Shown here: positions 1 through 11,980 of the stretch, in pieces
Numbering within the stretch: the stretch's first letter is position 1
Layout of the letters: every line of letters begins with the position of its first letter
The notes under the pieces: generated by a model
What the model was told of the DNA's origin: nothing
Databases searched by the model: none
The model's input: the letters and a program-made list of their open reading frames with translations, nothing else
Translations under genes and position numbers: made by a program
Source of the DNA: Enterobacter cloacae subsp. cloacae ATCC 13047
Lineage (GTDB): Bacteria > Pseudomonadota > Gammaproteobacteria > Enterobacterales > Enterobacteriaceae
Direction of reading: 5' to 3'
NCBI RefSeq assembly: GCF_000025565.1
Contig: NC_014121.1
Location: 2,790,001 to 2,854,000, forward strand
DNA length: 64,000 nucleotides

Positions 1-116
1 ACGCCGCGCATTATACGCGCCAACGTGCGCAACTGTTACCTTTGCGTGCAAATTACGGAATTAATGAAGCAGAGTGTAGAAGAAATGTGCGGGAACAAAC
101 GTCAGAAAACGTAAGG

Positions 117-143
117 AAATGCCGCATCGGGTGATGCGGCATC
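117..143 (-). terminator. Probable terminator of serC-aroA
   Basis: A 10-bp perfect inverted repeat (atgccgcatc / gatgcggcat) with a 4-nt loop lies just past the aroA stop codon. On the minus strand it is followed by a moderately T-rich stretch (atttcctta), so it probably ends serC-aroA transcription. The first 116 bases of the window show no gene. Confidence 0.6.
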
Positions 144-149
144 TTGTCA

Positions 150-1433
150 TCAGGCCAGTGTACTGATGCGGGCCAGCTGTTCGAAATAGTCCGGGAAGGT
201 TTTCGCCGTACATTTCGGATCGAGGATTGTGACAGGTGTATCGGACAAGGCCACCAGCGAGAAGCACATCGCCATACGGTGATCGTTGTAAGTTCCGATT
301 TCCGCGAACTGCAGTTTTGCCGGAGGCGTTACGCGAATGTAGTCTTCGCCCTCTTCCACTTCGGCGCCTACTTTACGCAACTCGGTAGCCATCGCGAACA
401 GACGGTCGGTTTCTTTCACGCGCCAGTTGTAGATGTTACGCAGCGTCGTGGTACCTTTTGCAAAGAGCGCAGCGGTGGCAATGGTCATTGCCGCGTCAGG
501 AATGTGGTTCATGTCCATATCGATGGCGTTGAGTTCACCACGTGTACAGGCGATGAAATCCTCCCCCCAAGTCACCACCGCACCCATTTTCTCCAGCACA
601 TCAGCAAAACGAATATCGCCCTGCACGCTGTTACGGCCAATACCGGTCACTTTCACCGTACCGCCTTTAATAGCACCTGCCGCCAGGAAGTAAGACGCAG
701 ATGAGGCGTCACCTTCAACCAGATAGTTACCCGGAGACTGATACTGCTGCGCACCGCGAACCACGAAGCGCTGATACGCCTGGTTTTCCACCTCCACACC
801 AAAGGTTTTCATCAGATGCAGGGTGATATCAATGTACGGCTTAGACACCAGGTCGCCCTTGATGGTGATGACCGTATCCTGCGGTGCCAGCGGTGCAGTC
901 ATCAGCAGTGCCGTCAGGAACTGGCTGGAGACGCTGCCGTCCACCTCGACGTTGCCGCCGGTAAAGCCACCGCGAAGGCGCAGTGGTGGGTAATTTTCTT
1001 GCTCCAGATAGTCAATCTGGGCACCGCCCTGACGAAGGGCATCCACCAGATGGCCGATCGGACGCTCTTTCATGCGCGGTTCGCCGGTGAGAACAATATT
1101 GTTGCTGCCCAGGCACAGAGCTGCCGCCAGTGGGCGCATGGCGGTTCCCGCGTTACCCAGAAACAGTTCCAGTTCCTCGGCTGAACGTAGCGCACCGCCA
1201 TTCCCCGTCACTTCACAGCGGGTACGGTCGTCAGACAGCGTGTAGTGAACTCCCAACGCTTTCAGCGCATTGAGCATATGGCGCACGTCATCGCTGTCCA
1301 GCAGGTTCGTGAGGACGGTGGTGCCGTTTGCCAGAGCTGCCAGCAACAGAGCGCGGTTCGAGACACTTTTTGAACCAGGCAGATTGATGGTGCCATCTAC
1401 CCGCGCGATAGGTTGTAACGTCAGGGATTCCAT
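150..1433 (-). CDS. aroA: 3-phosphoshikimate 1-carboxyvinyltransferase (EPSP synthase)
   Basis: Condenses shikimate-3-phosphate with phosphoenolpyruvate to EPSP, the sixth step of the cytoplasmic shikimate pathway leading to chorismate and aromatic amino acids. The protein is 427 residues, the usual enterobacterial length. Substrate-binding K22, S23 and R27 are present in the N-terminal LPGSKS..NR motif. The PEP-loop [13 protein letters not shown] has G96, T97 and P101, which marks a class I enzyme. The gene lies 68 nt downstream of serC on the same strand with a hairpin between them, as in the conserved enterobacterial serC-aroA operon. It looks intact and identification is secure. Confidence 0.98.
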   Translation of the reverse strand: MESLTLQPIARVDGTINLPGSKSVSNRALLLAALANGTTVLTNLLDSDDVRHMLNALKALGVHYTLSDDRTRCEVTGNGGALRSAEELELFLGNAGTAMRPLAAALCLGSNNIVLTGEPRMKERPIGHLVDALRQGGAQIDYLEQENYPPLRLRGGFTGGNVEVDGSVSSQFLTALLMTAPLAPQDTVITIKGDLVSKPYIDITLHLMKTFGVEVENQAYQRFVVRGAQQYQSPGNYLVEGDASSASYFLAAGAIKGGTVKVTGIGRNSVQGDIRFADVLEKMGAVVTWGEDFIACTRGELNAIDMDMNHIPDAAMTIATAALFAKGTTTLRNIYNWRVKETDRLFAMATELRKVGAEVEEGEDYIRVTPPAKLQFAEIGTYNDHRMAMCFSLVALSDTPVTILDPKCTAKTFPDYFEQLARISTLA

Positions 1434-1465
1434 GAAACTTAACTCTCAACTCAACATAATAAAAA

Positions 1466-1487
1466 CCCCGCAGCAGGGCTACGGGGG
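1466..1487 (-). terminator. Intercistronic attenuator between serC and aroA
   Basis: A GC-rich hairpin (minus strand ACCCCCG ... CGGGGT) followed by TTTTTATTA lies between serC and aroA. It has the form of a Rho-independent terminator but sits inside the operon. It probably acts as a partial terminator that lowers aroA expression relative to serC. The stem is seen directly; the attenuation role is inferred from the known E. coli/Salmonella operon. Confidence 0.6.
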
Positions 1488-1501
1488 TGAAAACAGCGCA
1501 A

Positions 1502-2590
1502 TCAACCGTGGCGACGTTCGAAGTCAATCATGAAATCGGTCAGGGCTTTAACGCCTTCCAGCGGCATGGCGTTATAGATGGAGGCGCGCATGCCGCCTAC
1601 CACACGGTGACCTTTCAGCGCATGAAGACCTGCGGCGAAGGACTCTTCCAGGAAAACTTTATCCAGGTTGCTGTCCGCCAGCTGGAACGGCACGTTCATG
1701 CGGGAACGGTTGGCTTTCGCCACATCGTTACGATAGAAATCACTCTTATCAATGACGCCGTACAGCAGTTCAGCTTTCTGCTGATTGATCTTGTCCATCT
1801 GCGCCACGCCGCCGTTTTGCTTCAGCCATTTAAAGACCAGGCCGGAGAGATACCAGGCAAACGTCGGTGGGGTGTTGAACATGGAGTCGTTATCGTTCAG
1901 CACAGTGTAATCAAGAATCGACGGGCAGGATTTATGCGCTTTGCCCAGCAGATCGTCACGTACGATGACGATAGTCAGGCCTGCAGGGCCGATATTTTTC
2001 TGCGCACCCGCATAGATGACACCGTAGCGGCTGACGTCAATCGGAGCAGAGAGAATGGTGGAGGAGAAGTCAGCGGCAACCACCACATCTTTACCGAAGT
2101 TCGGCGTCTCGTCGATGGCAATCCCGTCAATGGTTTCGTTCGGGCAGTAGTGCAGATACGCGGCGTTGTCAGAGAGCTGCCACTCGCTCATTGGCTTAAC
2201 GGCACGCAGGCCATCAACGGTCACTTTGGCGTCGATAACGTTTGGCGTGCAATACTTATGCGCCTCTTTCACCGCGCTGGCAGCCCAGTAGCCAGCGTCT
2301 ACATAGTCTGCCGTGGTTTTGTCACCCAGAATATTCAGCGGTACGCCAGCAAACTGGCCGCGCCCACCACCATGGCAGAACAATACTTTGTAGTTCGAGG
2401 GAATGTTCAGCAGATCGCGAAAATCCTTTTCTGCCTCTTCCGCCACCTGAATAAACTCTTTACCTCGGTGGCTGATTTCCATCACCGACGTACCCAGACC
2501 GTTCCAGTCACAAAGTTCCTGTTGAGCCTGTTTAAGCACGTCTGCCGGTAACATTGCCGGACCTGAACTGAAATTAAAGACTTGAGCCAT
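1502..2590 (-). CDS. serC: Phosphoserine aminotransferase
   Basis: PLP-dependent transamination of 3-phosphohydroxypyruvate to phosphoserine (serine biosynthesis) and of the equivalent intermediate in pyridoxal phosphate synthesis. The protein is 362 residues, the normal family length. The PLP-binding lysine K198 lies in the motif [12 protein letters not shown], and the N-terminal [10 protein letters not shown] motif is present. It is the first gene of serC-aroA, which links serine/vitamin B6 and aromatic synthesis. The 162 nt upstream to ycaP must hold its promoter. No abnormality seen. Confidence 0.97.
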   Translation of the reverse strand: MAQVFNFSSGPAMLPADVLKQAQQELCDWNGLGTSVMEISHRGKEFIQVAEEAEKDFRDLLNIPSNYKVLFCHGGGRGQFAGVPLNILGDKTTADYVDAGYWAASAVKEAHKYCTPNVIDAKVTVDGLRAVKPMSEWQLSDNAAYLHYCPNETIDGIAIDETPNFGKDVVVAADFSSTILSAPIDVSRYGVIYAGAQKNIGPAGLTIVIVRDDLLGKAHKSCPSILDYTVLNDNDSMFNTPPTFAWYLSGLVFKWLKQNGGVAQMDKINQQKAELLYGVIDKSDFYRNDVAKANRSRMNVPFQLADSNLDKVFLEESFAAGLHALKGHRVVGGMRASIYNAMPLEGVKALTDFMIDFERRHG

Positions 2591-2752
2591 TTCCCCTCAC
2601 CACGCTAAAAGCCATAAGTTATAACTGTGGATATCGGTTTTATCATTCAGTGACACGCGCCGCAATGTCTAAAACTTATGACCGGTGAAATGTGCCCTTC
2701 GTCACACAATACAATCTGTCGCCTCGCTGTCACAAAACCGACAAAATGGCTG

Positions 2753-3445
2753 TCAGACAAGGCGTTTGGCCCGGCTAACCTTCGACCATTCCGGATTTGT
2801 ACAGCGGGGACATAATTGATGATCGCCCACGTGCATGGCAACGACATGGCTACATCTTACACAGGCATATTCGCCGGATTCCGGTACCGTTTTAAACCGC
2901 TCGATCAACATATCCGGCAGAATACAGAGCCCTGGCTTAACCTCGTCGTCAGGATAGTAATACACGCTGATTTGCCCATTCGTTTCCATTATCGCCAGAC
3001 GCACTTGCCCAAGCTGCTCCACGCTGTTCAGCCGCAGCTCCATAAAGAACTCAAATTCGGTCATATTGGCGCTTTGGACATTTTCCCAGGCCAGCTGTCC
3101 GTTCTCAACGATAACGACGGGTTTCCCTTCAAGCATGTCTTCCAGCTTTTCGCTTTTCGACATCAGCCACATGACCAGCCGGTAAAGCAGCGCCAGCGTG
3201 ACGAAGACAATAAACACCGGCACCATTGGCACATCATCGTAAAAAGCGACATCCCCCGCCGCTGAACCCAGCGTCAGAATGATCAGCACCTCAAACAGCG
3301 ACATCTGCCGTACGCCACGCCGACCGGTGATTTTAAGAAACAGGAAGACCAGGACGAAGGTATACAGACTACGCAGCGCCACTTCGCCTAAAAATTCGGG
3401 TGGGACTTTATCAAACGCCATCCTTTGCAGATCGAATGCTTTCAT
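2753..3445 (-). CDS. ycaP: YcaP, DUF421 membrane protein with C-terminal zinc-ribbon-like cysteines
   Basis: A 230-residue inner-membrane protein of the DUF421 (YetF/YcaP) family with unknown biochemical role. The N-terminal third has about three hydrophobic segments (roughly residues 22-38, 52-66 and 74-95), followed by a soluble domain containing SVEQLGQVRLAIMETNG. The C-terminus carries two Cys-x2-Cys pairs (C195/C198 and C212/C215), which look like a zinc ribbon or rubredoxin-like knuckle. It is divergent from ycaO, as in E. coli. The start follows the well-conserved family N-terminus MKAFDLQRMAFDK. Function should not be assumed. Confidence 0.9.
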   Translation of the reverse strand: MKAFDLQRMAFDKVPPEFLGEVALRSLYTFVLVFLFLKITGRRGVRQMSLFEVLIILTLGSAAGDVAFYDDVPMVPVFIVFVTLALLYRLVMWLMSKSEKLEDMLEGKPVVIVENGQLAWENVQSANMTEFEFFMELRLNSVEQLGQVRLAIMETNGQISVYYYPDDEVKPGLCILPDMLIERFKTVPESGEYACVRCSHVVAMHVGDHQLCPRCTNPEWSKVSRAKRLV

Positions 3446-3572
3446 TTTTTTATGCCTTAACAGTCAGTTACTGACAGTAAGCATAGCCCAGTCTTTTATT
3501 TTCGCCGGAGATAGCACCCGTCACGCAAAACCCGTATCATTGCGCGCTTTACGTACGATAAAAGTGAACGCC

Positions 3573-5333
3573 ATGACTCAAACGTTTATCCCCGGCAAAG
3601 ACGCCGCCCTGGAAGATTCCATCGCTCGCTTCCAGCAGAAACTGACCGACCTGGGCTTTAATATCGAAGAAGCCTCCTGGCTTAATCCAGTGCCTCACGT
3701 CTGGTCCGTGCATATTCGCGATAAAGACTGTGCACTGTGCTTTACCAACGGTAAAGGCGCGACGAAAAAAGCGGCGCTGGCTTCTGCGCTGGGTGAGTAT
3801 TTTGAACGTCTGTCGACCAACTACTTCTTCGCCGATTTCTGGCTGGGTGAAACCATCGCTAACGGCCCGTTCGTTCACTATCCCAATGAAAAATGGTTCC
3901 CGCTGACCGAAGACGATGAATTGCCGGAAGGCATTCTGGATGCGCGTCTGCGTGCGTTCTACGATCCGGAAAATGAACTGACCGCCAGCATGCTGATCGA
4001 TCTGCAGTCGGGTAATGAAGAGCGTGGTATCTGCGCCCTGCCGTTCACCCGTCAGTCTGATGAACAGACCGTGTACATCCCGATGAACATTGTCGGTAAC
4101 CTGTATGTCTCTAACGGCATGTCCGCCGGTAATACCCGCAATGAAGCGCGTGTGCAGGGGCTGTCAGAAGTGTTTGAGCGCCACATTAAAAACCGCATCA
4201 TTGCTGAATCCATCAGTCTGCCTGAAATTCCGGCCGACGTGCTGGCGCGCTATCCGGGCGTGGTGGAATCCATTGCTAAGCTGGAGGCAGAAGGCTTCCC
4301 TATCTTTGCGTATGATGGCTCGCTGGGCGGTAAATACCCGGTTATCTGCGTTGTGCTGTTTAACCCGACGAACGGCACCTGCTTCGCCTCCTTCGGCGCG
4401 CATCCTGACTTCGGCGTGGCGCTGGAGCGTACCGTCACCGAGCTGCTGCAGGGCCGTAGCCTGAAAGATCTCGATGTATTTACTCCACCAACCTTTGACG
4501 ACGAAGAAGTGGCCGAGCATACCAACCTCGAAACCCACTTCATCGACTCCAGCGGTTTGATCTCCTGGGATATGTTCAAGCAGGACGCAGACTATCCATT
4601 CGTCGACTGGAGCTTTGCCGGTACGACCGAAGAAGAGTTCGCTACCCTGATGGCCATCTTCAACGCGGAAGATAAAGAAGTCTACATTGCTGACTACGAA
4701 CACCTGGGTGTTTACGCCTGCCGTATTCTGGTGCCGGGCATGTCCGATATCTATCCGGCTGAAGATCTGTGGCTGGCAAACAACAGCATGGGTGCGCACC
4801 TGCGTGAAACGCTGCTGGCCCTGCCGGGCAGCGAGTGGGAAAAAGAGGATTATCTGAACCTGATCGCCCAGCTGGACGACGAAGGCCATGATGACTTCAC
4901 GCGCGTACGTGAACTGCTGGGTCTGGCTACCGGTAAAGACAACGGCTGGTATACCCTGCGCATCGGCGAGCTGAAAGCGATGCTGGCGCTGGCTGGCGGC
5001 GATCTGGATCAGGCCCTGGCCTGGACCGAGTGGACCATGGAATTCAACCAGTCAGTGTTCTCTGCCGAGCGCACCAACTACTACCGCTGCCTGCAAACCC
5101 TCCTGCTTCTTGCGCAGGAAGAGGATCGTGAGCCACTGCAGTACCTGAACGCTTTCGTGCGCATGTACGGTGCAGAGGCGGTAGAAGCCGCCAGCGCGGC
5201 CCTGAGCGGCGAAGCGCCATTCTACGGACTGCAGGCGGTAGACAGCGATCTGAAAGCCTTCCCTGCGCATCAGTCGCTGTTGAAGGCCTATGAAAAACTG
5301 CAGAAAGCAAAAGCCGCTTATTGGTCAAAATAA
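3573..5333 (+). CDS. ycaO: YcaO cyclodehydratase-family protein
   Basis: Founding member of the YcaO ATP-dependent family that phosphorylates amide backbones. In E. coli it has been linked genetically to RimO-dependent beta-methylthiolation of ribosomal protein S12, and its direct substrate is unclear. From the ATG at 3573 the product is 586 residues beginning MTQTFIPGKDAALEDS, the E. coli length. The open frame extends upstream to 3279, but that part overlaps the divergent ycaP gene and is not conserved. The YcaO domain fills roughly the first 400 residues and a TPR-like helical C-terminal region follows. No azoline/thioamide cluster partner is nearby, so this is the housekeeping orphan type. 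A strong terminator follows. Confidence 0.95.
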   Translation: MTQTFIPGKDAALEDSIARFQQKLTDLGFNIEEASWLNPVPHVWSVHIRDKDCALCFTNGKGATKKAALASALGEYFERLSTNYFFADFWLGETIANGPFVHYPNEKWFPLTEDDELPEGILDARLRAFYDPENELTASMLIDLQSGNEERGICALPFTRQSDEQTVYIPMNIVGNLYVSNGMSAGNTRNEARVQGLSEVFERHIKNRIIAESISLPEIPADVLARYPGVVESIAKLEAEGFPIFAYDGSLGGKYPVICVVLFNPTNGTCFASFGAHPDFGVALERTVTELLQGRSLKDLDVFTPPTFDDEEVAEHTNLETHFIDSSGLISWDMFKQDADYPFVDWSFAGTTEEEFATLMAIFNAEDKEVYIADYEHLGVYACRILVPGMSDIYPAEDLWLANNSMGAHLRETLLALPGSEWEKEDYLNLIAQLDDEGHDDFTRVRELLGLATGKDNGWYTLRIGELKAMLALAGGDLDQALAWTEWTMEFNQSVFSAERTNYYRCLQTLLLLAQEEDREPLQYLNAFVRMYGAEAVEAASAALSGEAPFYGLQAVDSDLKAFPAHQSLLKAYEKLQKAKAAYWSK

Positions 5334-5385
5334 GCGCATATAACATTATCAGCAGTAGGCGTATTTAATCGTCTGGGCTATATTA

Positions 5386-5413
5386 CGGGGCAATTTCATT
5401 GCCCCGTTTTTTA
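5386..5413 (+). terminator. Rho-independent terminator of ycaO
   Basis: An 8-bp perfect GC-rich stem (cggggcaa / ttgccccg) with a 5-nt loop is followed by a run of six Ts. It lies 53 nt after the ycaO stop codon. Confidence 0.9.
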
Positions 5414-5739
5414 TTTTTTTCGGCAATGAACGTTGAATGTAATAATAAAGTTAAATATGGGTAAATATAATAATATTTACCTGGGCTTTACTGTTACTTT
5501 TTATGGCAAATACTCCATATTAATTAACTGTTTCAGAGGTGGCCGACCGAAAAAATTCAACTCTTTTCATAACTTTTAAAATTTATTTTTATACGGATAA
5601 TCAAAAACTTACACCGCATTTGTCGTAAAACCATACACACTGCGGGCCTATAAGCCAGGCGAGATATGATCTATATCAATTTCTCTTCTATAATGCTTTG
5701 TTAGTATCTCGTCGCCGACTTAATAAAGAGAGAGTTAGT
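5414..5739 (+). promoter_or_regulatory. focA-pflB upstream regulatory region
   Basis: Together with the ycaO terminator this is a gene-free stretch of about 400 bases. It is clearly more AT-rich than its neighbours, especially 5430-5610. It ends in an FNR-like site and a perfect TATAAT hexamer. In E. coli the focA-pfl promoter region is long, has several promoters, and is controlled by FNR, ArcA and IHF. The AT-rich stretch is where ArcA and IHF sites would be expected, but I could not assign them individually. Confidence 0.6.
5666..5679 (+). promoter_or_regulatory. FNR-like site upstream of focA-pflB
   Basis: The sequence ATGAT-CTAT-ATCAA matches the FNR consensus TTGAT-N4-ATCAA at nine of ten half-site positions, centred at 5672.5. 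A perfect TATAAT lies at 5689-5694. This spacing is too short for class II activation from that hexamer, so either the relevant start is near 5714 or the site acts differently on that promoter. Confidence 0.65.
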
Positions 5740-6597
5740 GTGAAAGCTGACAACCCTTTTGATCTTTTACTCCCTGCTGCGATGGCCAAAGTGGCCGAAG
5801 AAGCAGGTGTCTATAAAGCAACGAAACACCCGATGAAGACGTTCTATCTGGCGATCACGGCCGGTGTGTTCATCTCTATCGCGTTCGTCTTCTACATCAC
5901 TGCCACCACCGGTACTGCCGCGATGCCTTACGGCATGGCCAAACTGATTGGCGGCATTTGCTTCTCACTGGGTCTGATTCTGTGCGTTATCTGCGGCGCC
6001 GACCTCTTCACCTCAACGGTGCTGATTGTCGTAGCAAAAGCCAGCGGAAGAATTACCTGGGGTCAACTGGCGCGCAACTGGCTTAACGTCTATGTTGGTA
6101 ACCTGATTGGCTGTCTGCTCTTTGTTTTGTTGATGTGGCTCTCTGGCGAGTATATGACCGCCAACGGTGGCTGGGGACTGAACGTCCTGCAGACCGCAGA
6201 CCACAAAATGCACCACACATTTATCGAAGCGGTTGCACTTGGCATCCTCGCGAACCTGATGGTCTGTCTGGCGGTATGGATGAGTTACTCCGGCCGTAGC
6301 CTGATGGACAAAGCCATGATTATGGTTCTGCCGGTTGCGATGTTTGTTGCCAGCGGCTTCGAGCACAGTATCGCGAACATGTTTATGATCCCAATGGGTA
6401 TTGTAATCCGCAACTTTGCGAGCCCGGAGTTCTGGACTGCAGTTGGTTCAACCCCGGAAAGTTTCTCTCACCTGACTATTATGAATTTCATTACTGATAA
6501 CCTGATCCCTGTCACTATCGGGAACATTATCGGTGGGGGTCTGTTAGTTGGGTTGACATACTGGGTCATTTACCTGCGTGGCGACGATCATCATTGA
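5740..6597 (+). CDS. focA: Formate channel FocA
   Basis: Inner-membrane pentameric formate/nitrite transporter family channel that moves formate made by pyruvate formate-lyase. The GTG at 5740 gives the conserved N-terminus MKADNPFDLLLPAAMAKVAE and 285 residues, matching E. coli FocA; an in-frame ATG at 5698 is rejected. Six hydrophobic segments are visible and the family signature region around GNLIGCLL is present. The gene is 51 nt upstream of pflB on the same strand, so the two are co-transcribed. Expression is expected to be anaerobic through the upstream FNR-like site. Confidence 0.97.
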   Translation: MKADNPFDLLLPAAMAKVAEEAGVYKATKHPMKTFYLAITAGVFISIAFVFYITATTGTAAMPYGMAKLIGGICFSLGLILCVICGADLFTSTVLIVVAKASGRITWGQLARNWLNVYVGNLIGCLLFVLLMWLSGEYMTANGGWGLNVLQTADHKMHHTFIEAVALGILANLMVCLAVWMSYSGRSLMDKAMIMVLPVAMFVASGFEHSIANMFMIPMGIVIRNFASPEFWTAVGSTPESFSHLTIMNFITDNLIPVTIGNIIGGGLLVGLTYWVIYLRGDDHH

Positions 6598-6648
6598 TGG
6601 TTATCTCAGGCAGTAAATAAAAAATCCACTTAAGAAGGTAGGTGTTAC

Positions 6649-8931
<2,283 letters not shown>

Positions 8932-8971
8932 CTGGAATTGACTGAAATCACGCGTTAAAAAGCGTACAATA

Positions 8972-8999
8972 AAGGCTCCACGTCAGTGGGGCCTTTTTC
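8972..8999 (+). terminator. Terminator after pflB
   Basis: A 9-bp stem with one G-T pair (aggctccac / gtggggcct), a 4-nt loop and a T tract lie 40 nt past the pflB stop. It separates the abundant focA-pflB message from pflA, which therefore probably has its own promoter between here and 9130. Confidence 0.85.
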
Positions 9000-9129
9000 T
9001 TCCCCACCCCAGTCTCTTTTGGCCGCTATCTATACTGAATGGATAACAGCCAAAACAGACTCGACATAGCCTTTGAGCTGTGCATCAACACAGGCCCCGG
9101 GATGGGCCAAATTCGGAGATATCACCGCA

Positions 9130-9870
9130 ATGTCAATTATTGGTCGCATTCACTCCTTTGAATCCTGTGGCACTGTTGATGGCCCGGGCATCCGTTTTAT
9201 CACCTTTTTCCAGGGCTGCCTGATGCGCTGCCTGTACTGCCATAACCGTGACACATGGGATACGCACGGCGGCAAAGAAGTGACCGTTGAAGATCTGATG
9301 AAAGAGGTGGTGACTTACCGCCACTTTATGAACGCGTCCGGCGGGGGCGTCACCGCATCCGGTGGTGAAGCCATTCTTCAGGCGGAATTTGTGCGCGACT
9401 GGTTCCGCGCCTGCCACAAAGAAGGCATACACACCTGTCTCGACACGAACGGGTTTGTGCGCCGCTACGATCCGGTCATCGATGAATTGCTTGACGTCAC
9501 CGACCTGGTCATGCTCGATCTCAAACAGATGAATGATGAGATCCACCAGAACCTGGTTGGCGTATCCAACCACCGTACGCTGGAGTTCGCCAAATATATT
9601 TCAGCCAAGGGCATCAAAACCTGGATCCGCTATGTCGTCGTTCCTGGCTGGTCTGATGATGATGATTCCGCACATCGCCTGGGCGAATTTACCCGCGATA
9701 TGGGCAACGTCGAGAAAATTGAGCTTCTGCCCTACCATGAGCTGGGTAAACATAAATGGGTGGCGATGGGTGAAGAATATAAGCTTGATGGTGTTAAGCC
9801 GCCGAAGAAAGAGACGATGGAGCGCGTGAAAGGTATTCTGGAACAATACGGACACAAGGTCATGTATTAA
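9130..9870 (+). CDS. pflA: Pyruvate formate-lyase 1-activating enzyme
   Basis: Radical SAM enzyme that generates the glycyl radical on PflB. The ATG at 9130 gives 246 residues starting [20 protein letters not shown], the E. coli length; the longer in-frame start at 9073 adds an unconserved extension. The [4Fe-4S] motif Cys-x3-Cys-x2-Cys is present as [11 protein letters not shown], and the SAM-binding GGE-like motif appears as [13 protein letters not shown]. It lies directly downstream of its target gene pflB, and the order focA-pflB-pflA is conserved in enterobacteria. Confidence 0.98.
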   Translation: MSIIGRIHSFESCGTVDGPGIRFITFFQGCLMRCLYCHNRDTWDTHGGKEVTVEDLMKEVVTYRHFMNASGGGVTASGGEAILQAEFVRDWFRACHKEGIHTCLDTNGFVRRYDPVIDELLDVTDLVMLDLKQMNDEIHQNLVGVSNHRTLEFAKYISAKGIKTWIRYVVVPGWSDDDDSAHRLGEFTRDMGNVEKIELLPYHELGKHKWVAMGEEYKLDGVKPPKKETMERVKGILEQYGHKVMY

Positions 9871-9875
9871 AGAAG

Positions 9876-9901
9876 AGGCCCGGTGAGAACCGGGCCTTTT
9901 T
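9876..9901. terminator. Terminator between convergent pflA and cigR-like gene
   Basis: A perfect 9-bp stem (aggcccggt / accgggcct) with a 4-nt loop is followed on the plus strand by five Ts. On the minus strand it is followed by a weaker cttctttaa tract. It should stop pflA transcripts efficiently and may also serve the convergent gene. Confidence 0.88.
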
Positions 9902-9906
9902 GTATT

Positions 9907-10434
9907 TTATTTAAAGACACCATTAATAATGGAAGTCACAATCGCAGTACTCAGCGCAACCAGGACCAGATCGTCACCGACCACGCGCCATTCATAGCCA
10001 GGATAGTTAGGGAGCTGGCCCAGCATGGAGGCTGGCACGGTTTTCTTCGCAATACCTGGAGGCAGTGGTTTGCCGCGCGCGAGGTTTTTAGCGATGCCCG
10101 GAGGCAGCGATTCATACCCCGTTAATCCATAGTTCACTGCCAGATGGCGAGCATGATCGAAGCTCACGCGAGCTGCGACATCATCGCTGACGCTTTTATT
10201 CGATTTACCCGGGTTGTCCAGACCACTTTTTTTATTGCCATGAGTATCGGACATTCCGTTGCCATGATTGCCGGAATTCCCGTTGCCGTGATTACCGCCA
10301 TTACCTTGTCCGCCACTGTTACCGTGACCACCACCGCCATTCCCGTTTCCAGGGTTAGCCATGACCGGTGATGTAGCAAACGTTAAAGACAACACTACTG
10401 CCAGTGCGGTAGTGGTTAAACGACGTGTAGCCAT
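9907..10434 (-). CDS. CigR/RcnB-like secreted protein with Gly/Asn/His-rich region
   Basis: A 175-residue exported protein. An N-terminal signal peptide (about residues 1-26, cleavage after SPVMA) is followed by a low-complexity stretch of Gly, Asn, His and Ser (about residues 27-72). The conserved part has a duplicated PPGIAK motif (SLPPGIAKNLARGKPLPPG) and ends in GYEWRVVGDDLVLVALS plus a hydrophobic tail. This matches the RcnB-like family that includes Salmonella CigR, an SPI-3-linked anti-virulence protein. The molecular role is unknown; the His/Asn-rich segment might bind metal, which is inference. It stands alone between pflA and ycaD, where E. coli has ycaK, ycaN and ycaM. Confidence 0.75.
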   Translation of the reverse strand: MATRRLTTTALAVVLSLTFATSPVMANPGNGNGGGGHGNSGGQGNGGNHGNGNSGNHGNGMSDTHGNKKSGLDNPGKSNKSVSDDVAARVSFDHARHLAVNYGLTGYESLPPGIAKNLARGKPLPPGIAKKTVPASMLGQLPNYPGYEWRVVGDDLVLVALSTAIVTSIINGVFK

Positions 10435-10524
10435 GATTGCTGCCTTTTAGTGTTAGAACTCACCTGAATTATCGCCTGGCGCGATAAACAAACAATGCGT
10501 AAAATTCTTATATGTGATGGGGAC

Positions 10525-10550
10525 AAAAAAGCCAGTCAATGACTGGCTTT
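10525..10550 (-). terminator. Terminator of ycaD
   Basis: A 7-bp stem (gccagtc / gactggc) with a 3-nt loop is flanked by six As on the left, which read as Ts on the minus strand. It lies just past the ycaD stop and before the cigR-like gene. Confidence 0.75.
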
Positions 10551-10557
10551 TAATTCA

Positions 10558-11706
10558 TCAGGCATGCGCCACTGGCGTGGGATGTTCGCCCGCTTTGCGC
10601 AGTAGCATTAAGAGATAAATAAACGACACGCTGGCAATCATGATAAACAGCAAATTGTCGGAATAATTCTGCATCAGCATCGCGGTGAATGTCGGCCCCA
10701 GCAAACTGCCAATGGTATAGCTTAATAACAGCGCCTGGTTCATCGCCACCAGCTGGTGATGTTCAACTTTTTCACAAGCCCAGGCCATCGCGACCGGATA
10801 AAGTGTGAAGCCTGCCGCCCCCAGAATAAACAGCGCTGGCGCCATCGCGGCATTGCTGAGCATGGCAAGGCAACCCATGATCACCACGAAGACCTGAACG
10901 CGCAATACCAGCAGACGCCCAAAACGGTCTGCCAGACGGCCAATCGGCCACTGTCCGACGATGCCCGCGCTGACCATTACCGCCATCCAGAAGCCGATCC
11001 CGGAATCACTGACGCCCTGATGGTTCAGATAGAGCGGCATCAGGCCATAAAGCGACCCCAGAACAATCCCGGAGATGATGCAGCCGTTCACGCCCAGACG
11101 CGCCTGTCGCAATCTCAGCATCGGCCAGACGTGGGTCGCTTCCTGATGCTCACTGTTCTGATTCACAATGCGTGTAAAGAGCAGCGGCAGGATCGCCGCC
11201 AGGACCATGCCCGTTACCCACGGCAGAACGCTCATCAGGTCGGTCGGCAGTTTGCTGACCATTAATTGCCCAAGCACGGTTCCGACGTAATAGACCATCA
11301 TATACGCTGCCAGCAGACGTCCCCGGTTGCGCGAGGTACCGCTGCACATCAGCGCACTTTCCACCACGACCCAAATCATCGCGCAGCCTACGCCAGCGAT
11401 AAAGCGCCAGATCATCCAGCTCCAGAAGCCGACCATCAGGCCCAGCCCGGCACAGCCGGCAGCGAAAATCAGCGAGGCCAGATAATAGCTGCGGTTAAAG
11501 CCAACGCGTTTAATCAGGCTCCCTGTCATCAGCGTGCCCAGCAGGTTCCCCGTGAAAAAGGACGAGCTGACCATACCCACCTGCCAGGTTGGTAAGTTTT
11601 CATGGGCAAGCCATAGCGGGACGAGCGTATTCAACACTGCGATCGCCAGGGTCAACAAAAGCAGGCCACAGAGCAACAGGAGCACTGGCCGGGTATAGAT
11701 GGTCAT
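10558..11706 (-). CDS. ycaD: YcaD, major facilitator superfamily transporter
   Basis: A 382-residue inner-membrane protein with about twelve hydrophobic helices and MFS-type loops (for example [15 protein letters not shown] between the two halves). It matches E. coli YcaD, a putative transporter with no established substrate. It is a single gene with its own terminator. In E. coli ycaC lies between dmsC and ycaD; here ycaC is absent and 274 nt separate ycaD from dmsC. No coding region is seen in that gap, which holds only the dmsABC terminator and probable ycaD promoter sequence. Confidence 0.92.
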   Translation of the reverse strand: MTIYTRPVLLLLCGLLLLTLAIAVLNTLVPLWLAHENLPTWQVGMVSSSFFTGNLLGTLMTGSLIKRVGFNRSYYLASLIFAAGCAGLGLMVGFWSWMIWRFIAGVGCAMIWVVVESALMCSGTSRNRGRLLAAYMMVYYVGTVLGQLMVSKLPTDLMSVLPWVTGMVLAAILPLLFTRIVNQNSEHQEATHVWPMLRLRQARLGVNGCIISGIVLGSLYGLMPLYLNHQGVSDSGIGFWMAVMVSAGIVGQWPIGRLADRFGRLLVLRVQVFVVIMGCLAMLSNAAMAPALFILGAAGFTLYPVAMAWACEKVEHHQLVAMNQALLLSYTIGSLLGPTFTAMLMQNYSDNLLFIMIASVSFIYLLMLLRKAGEHPTPVAHA

Positions 11707-11934
11707 GGATTAAAAACCGTGAGGAAGTTCAGATTTCGTGCGCATCATGCCACTGGCAAAAACAAAGTCAATCCACCGATTCAGGCGTCACGCACGATAT
11801 GTGCCATGTCGATTTAAAAAACTCATCCTGCTAATGCAAAGTCTGCTACTGATATTAATTATCTGGTTGTTTTTATTTATTTCAGGGGATTTTTAATACC
11901 AAACATCAGTCGAAAAATTTCATGATGGAAAAAA

Positions 11935-11965
11935 GAAAAGCCGGGCGCTATGTCCCGGCTTTTTA
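11935..11965 (-). terminator. Terminator of dmsABC
   Basis: A 7-bp GC-rich stem (agccggg / cccggct) has an A-rich left flank that gives a T tract on the minus strand. It lies 16 nt past the dmsC stop. Confidence 0.8.
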
Positions 11966-11980
11966 TAACGAAAAATCAAA

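Noticed and set aside
3279..3572. N-terminal extension of ycaO by 98 codons
   Set aside because: It overlaps the divergent ycaP gene and its promoter region. The conserved N-terminus starts at 3573 and gives the exact E. coli length.
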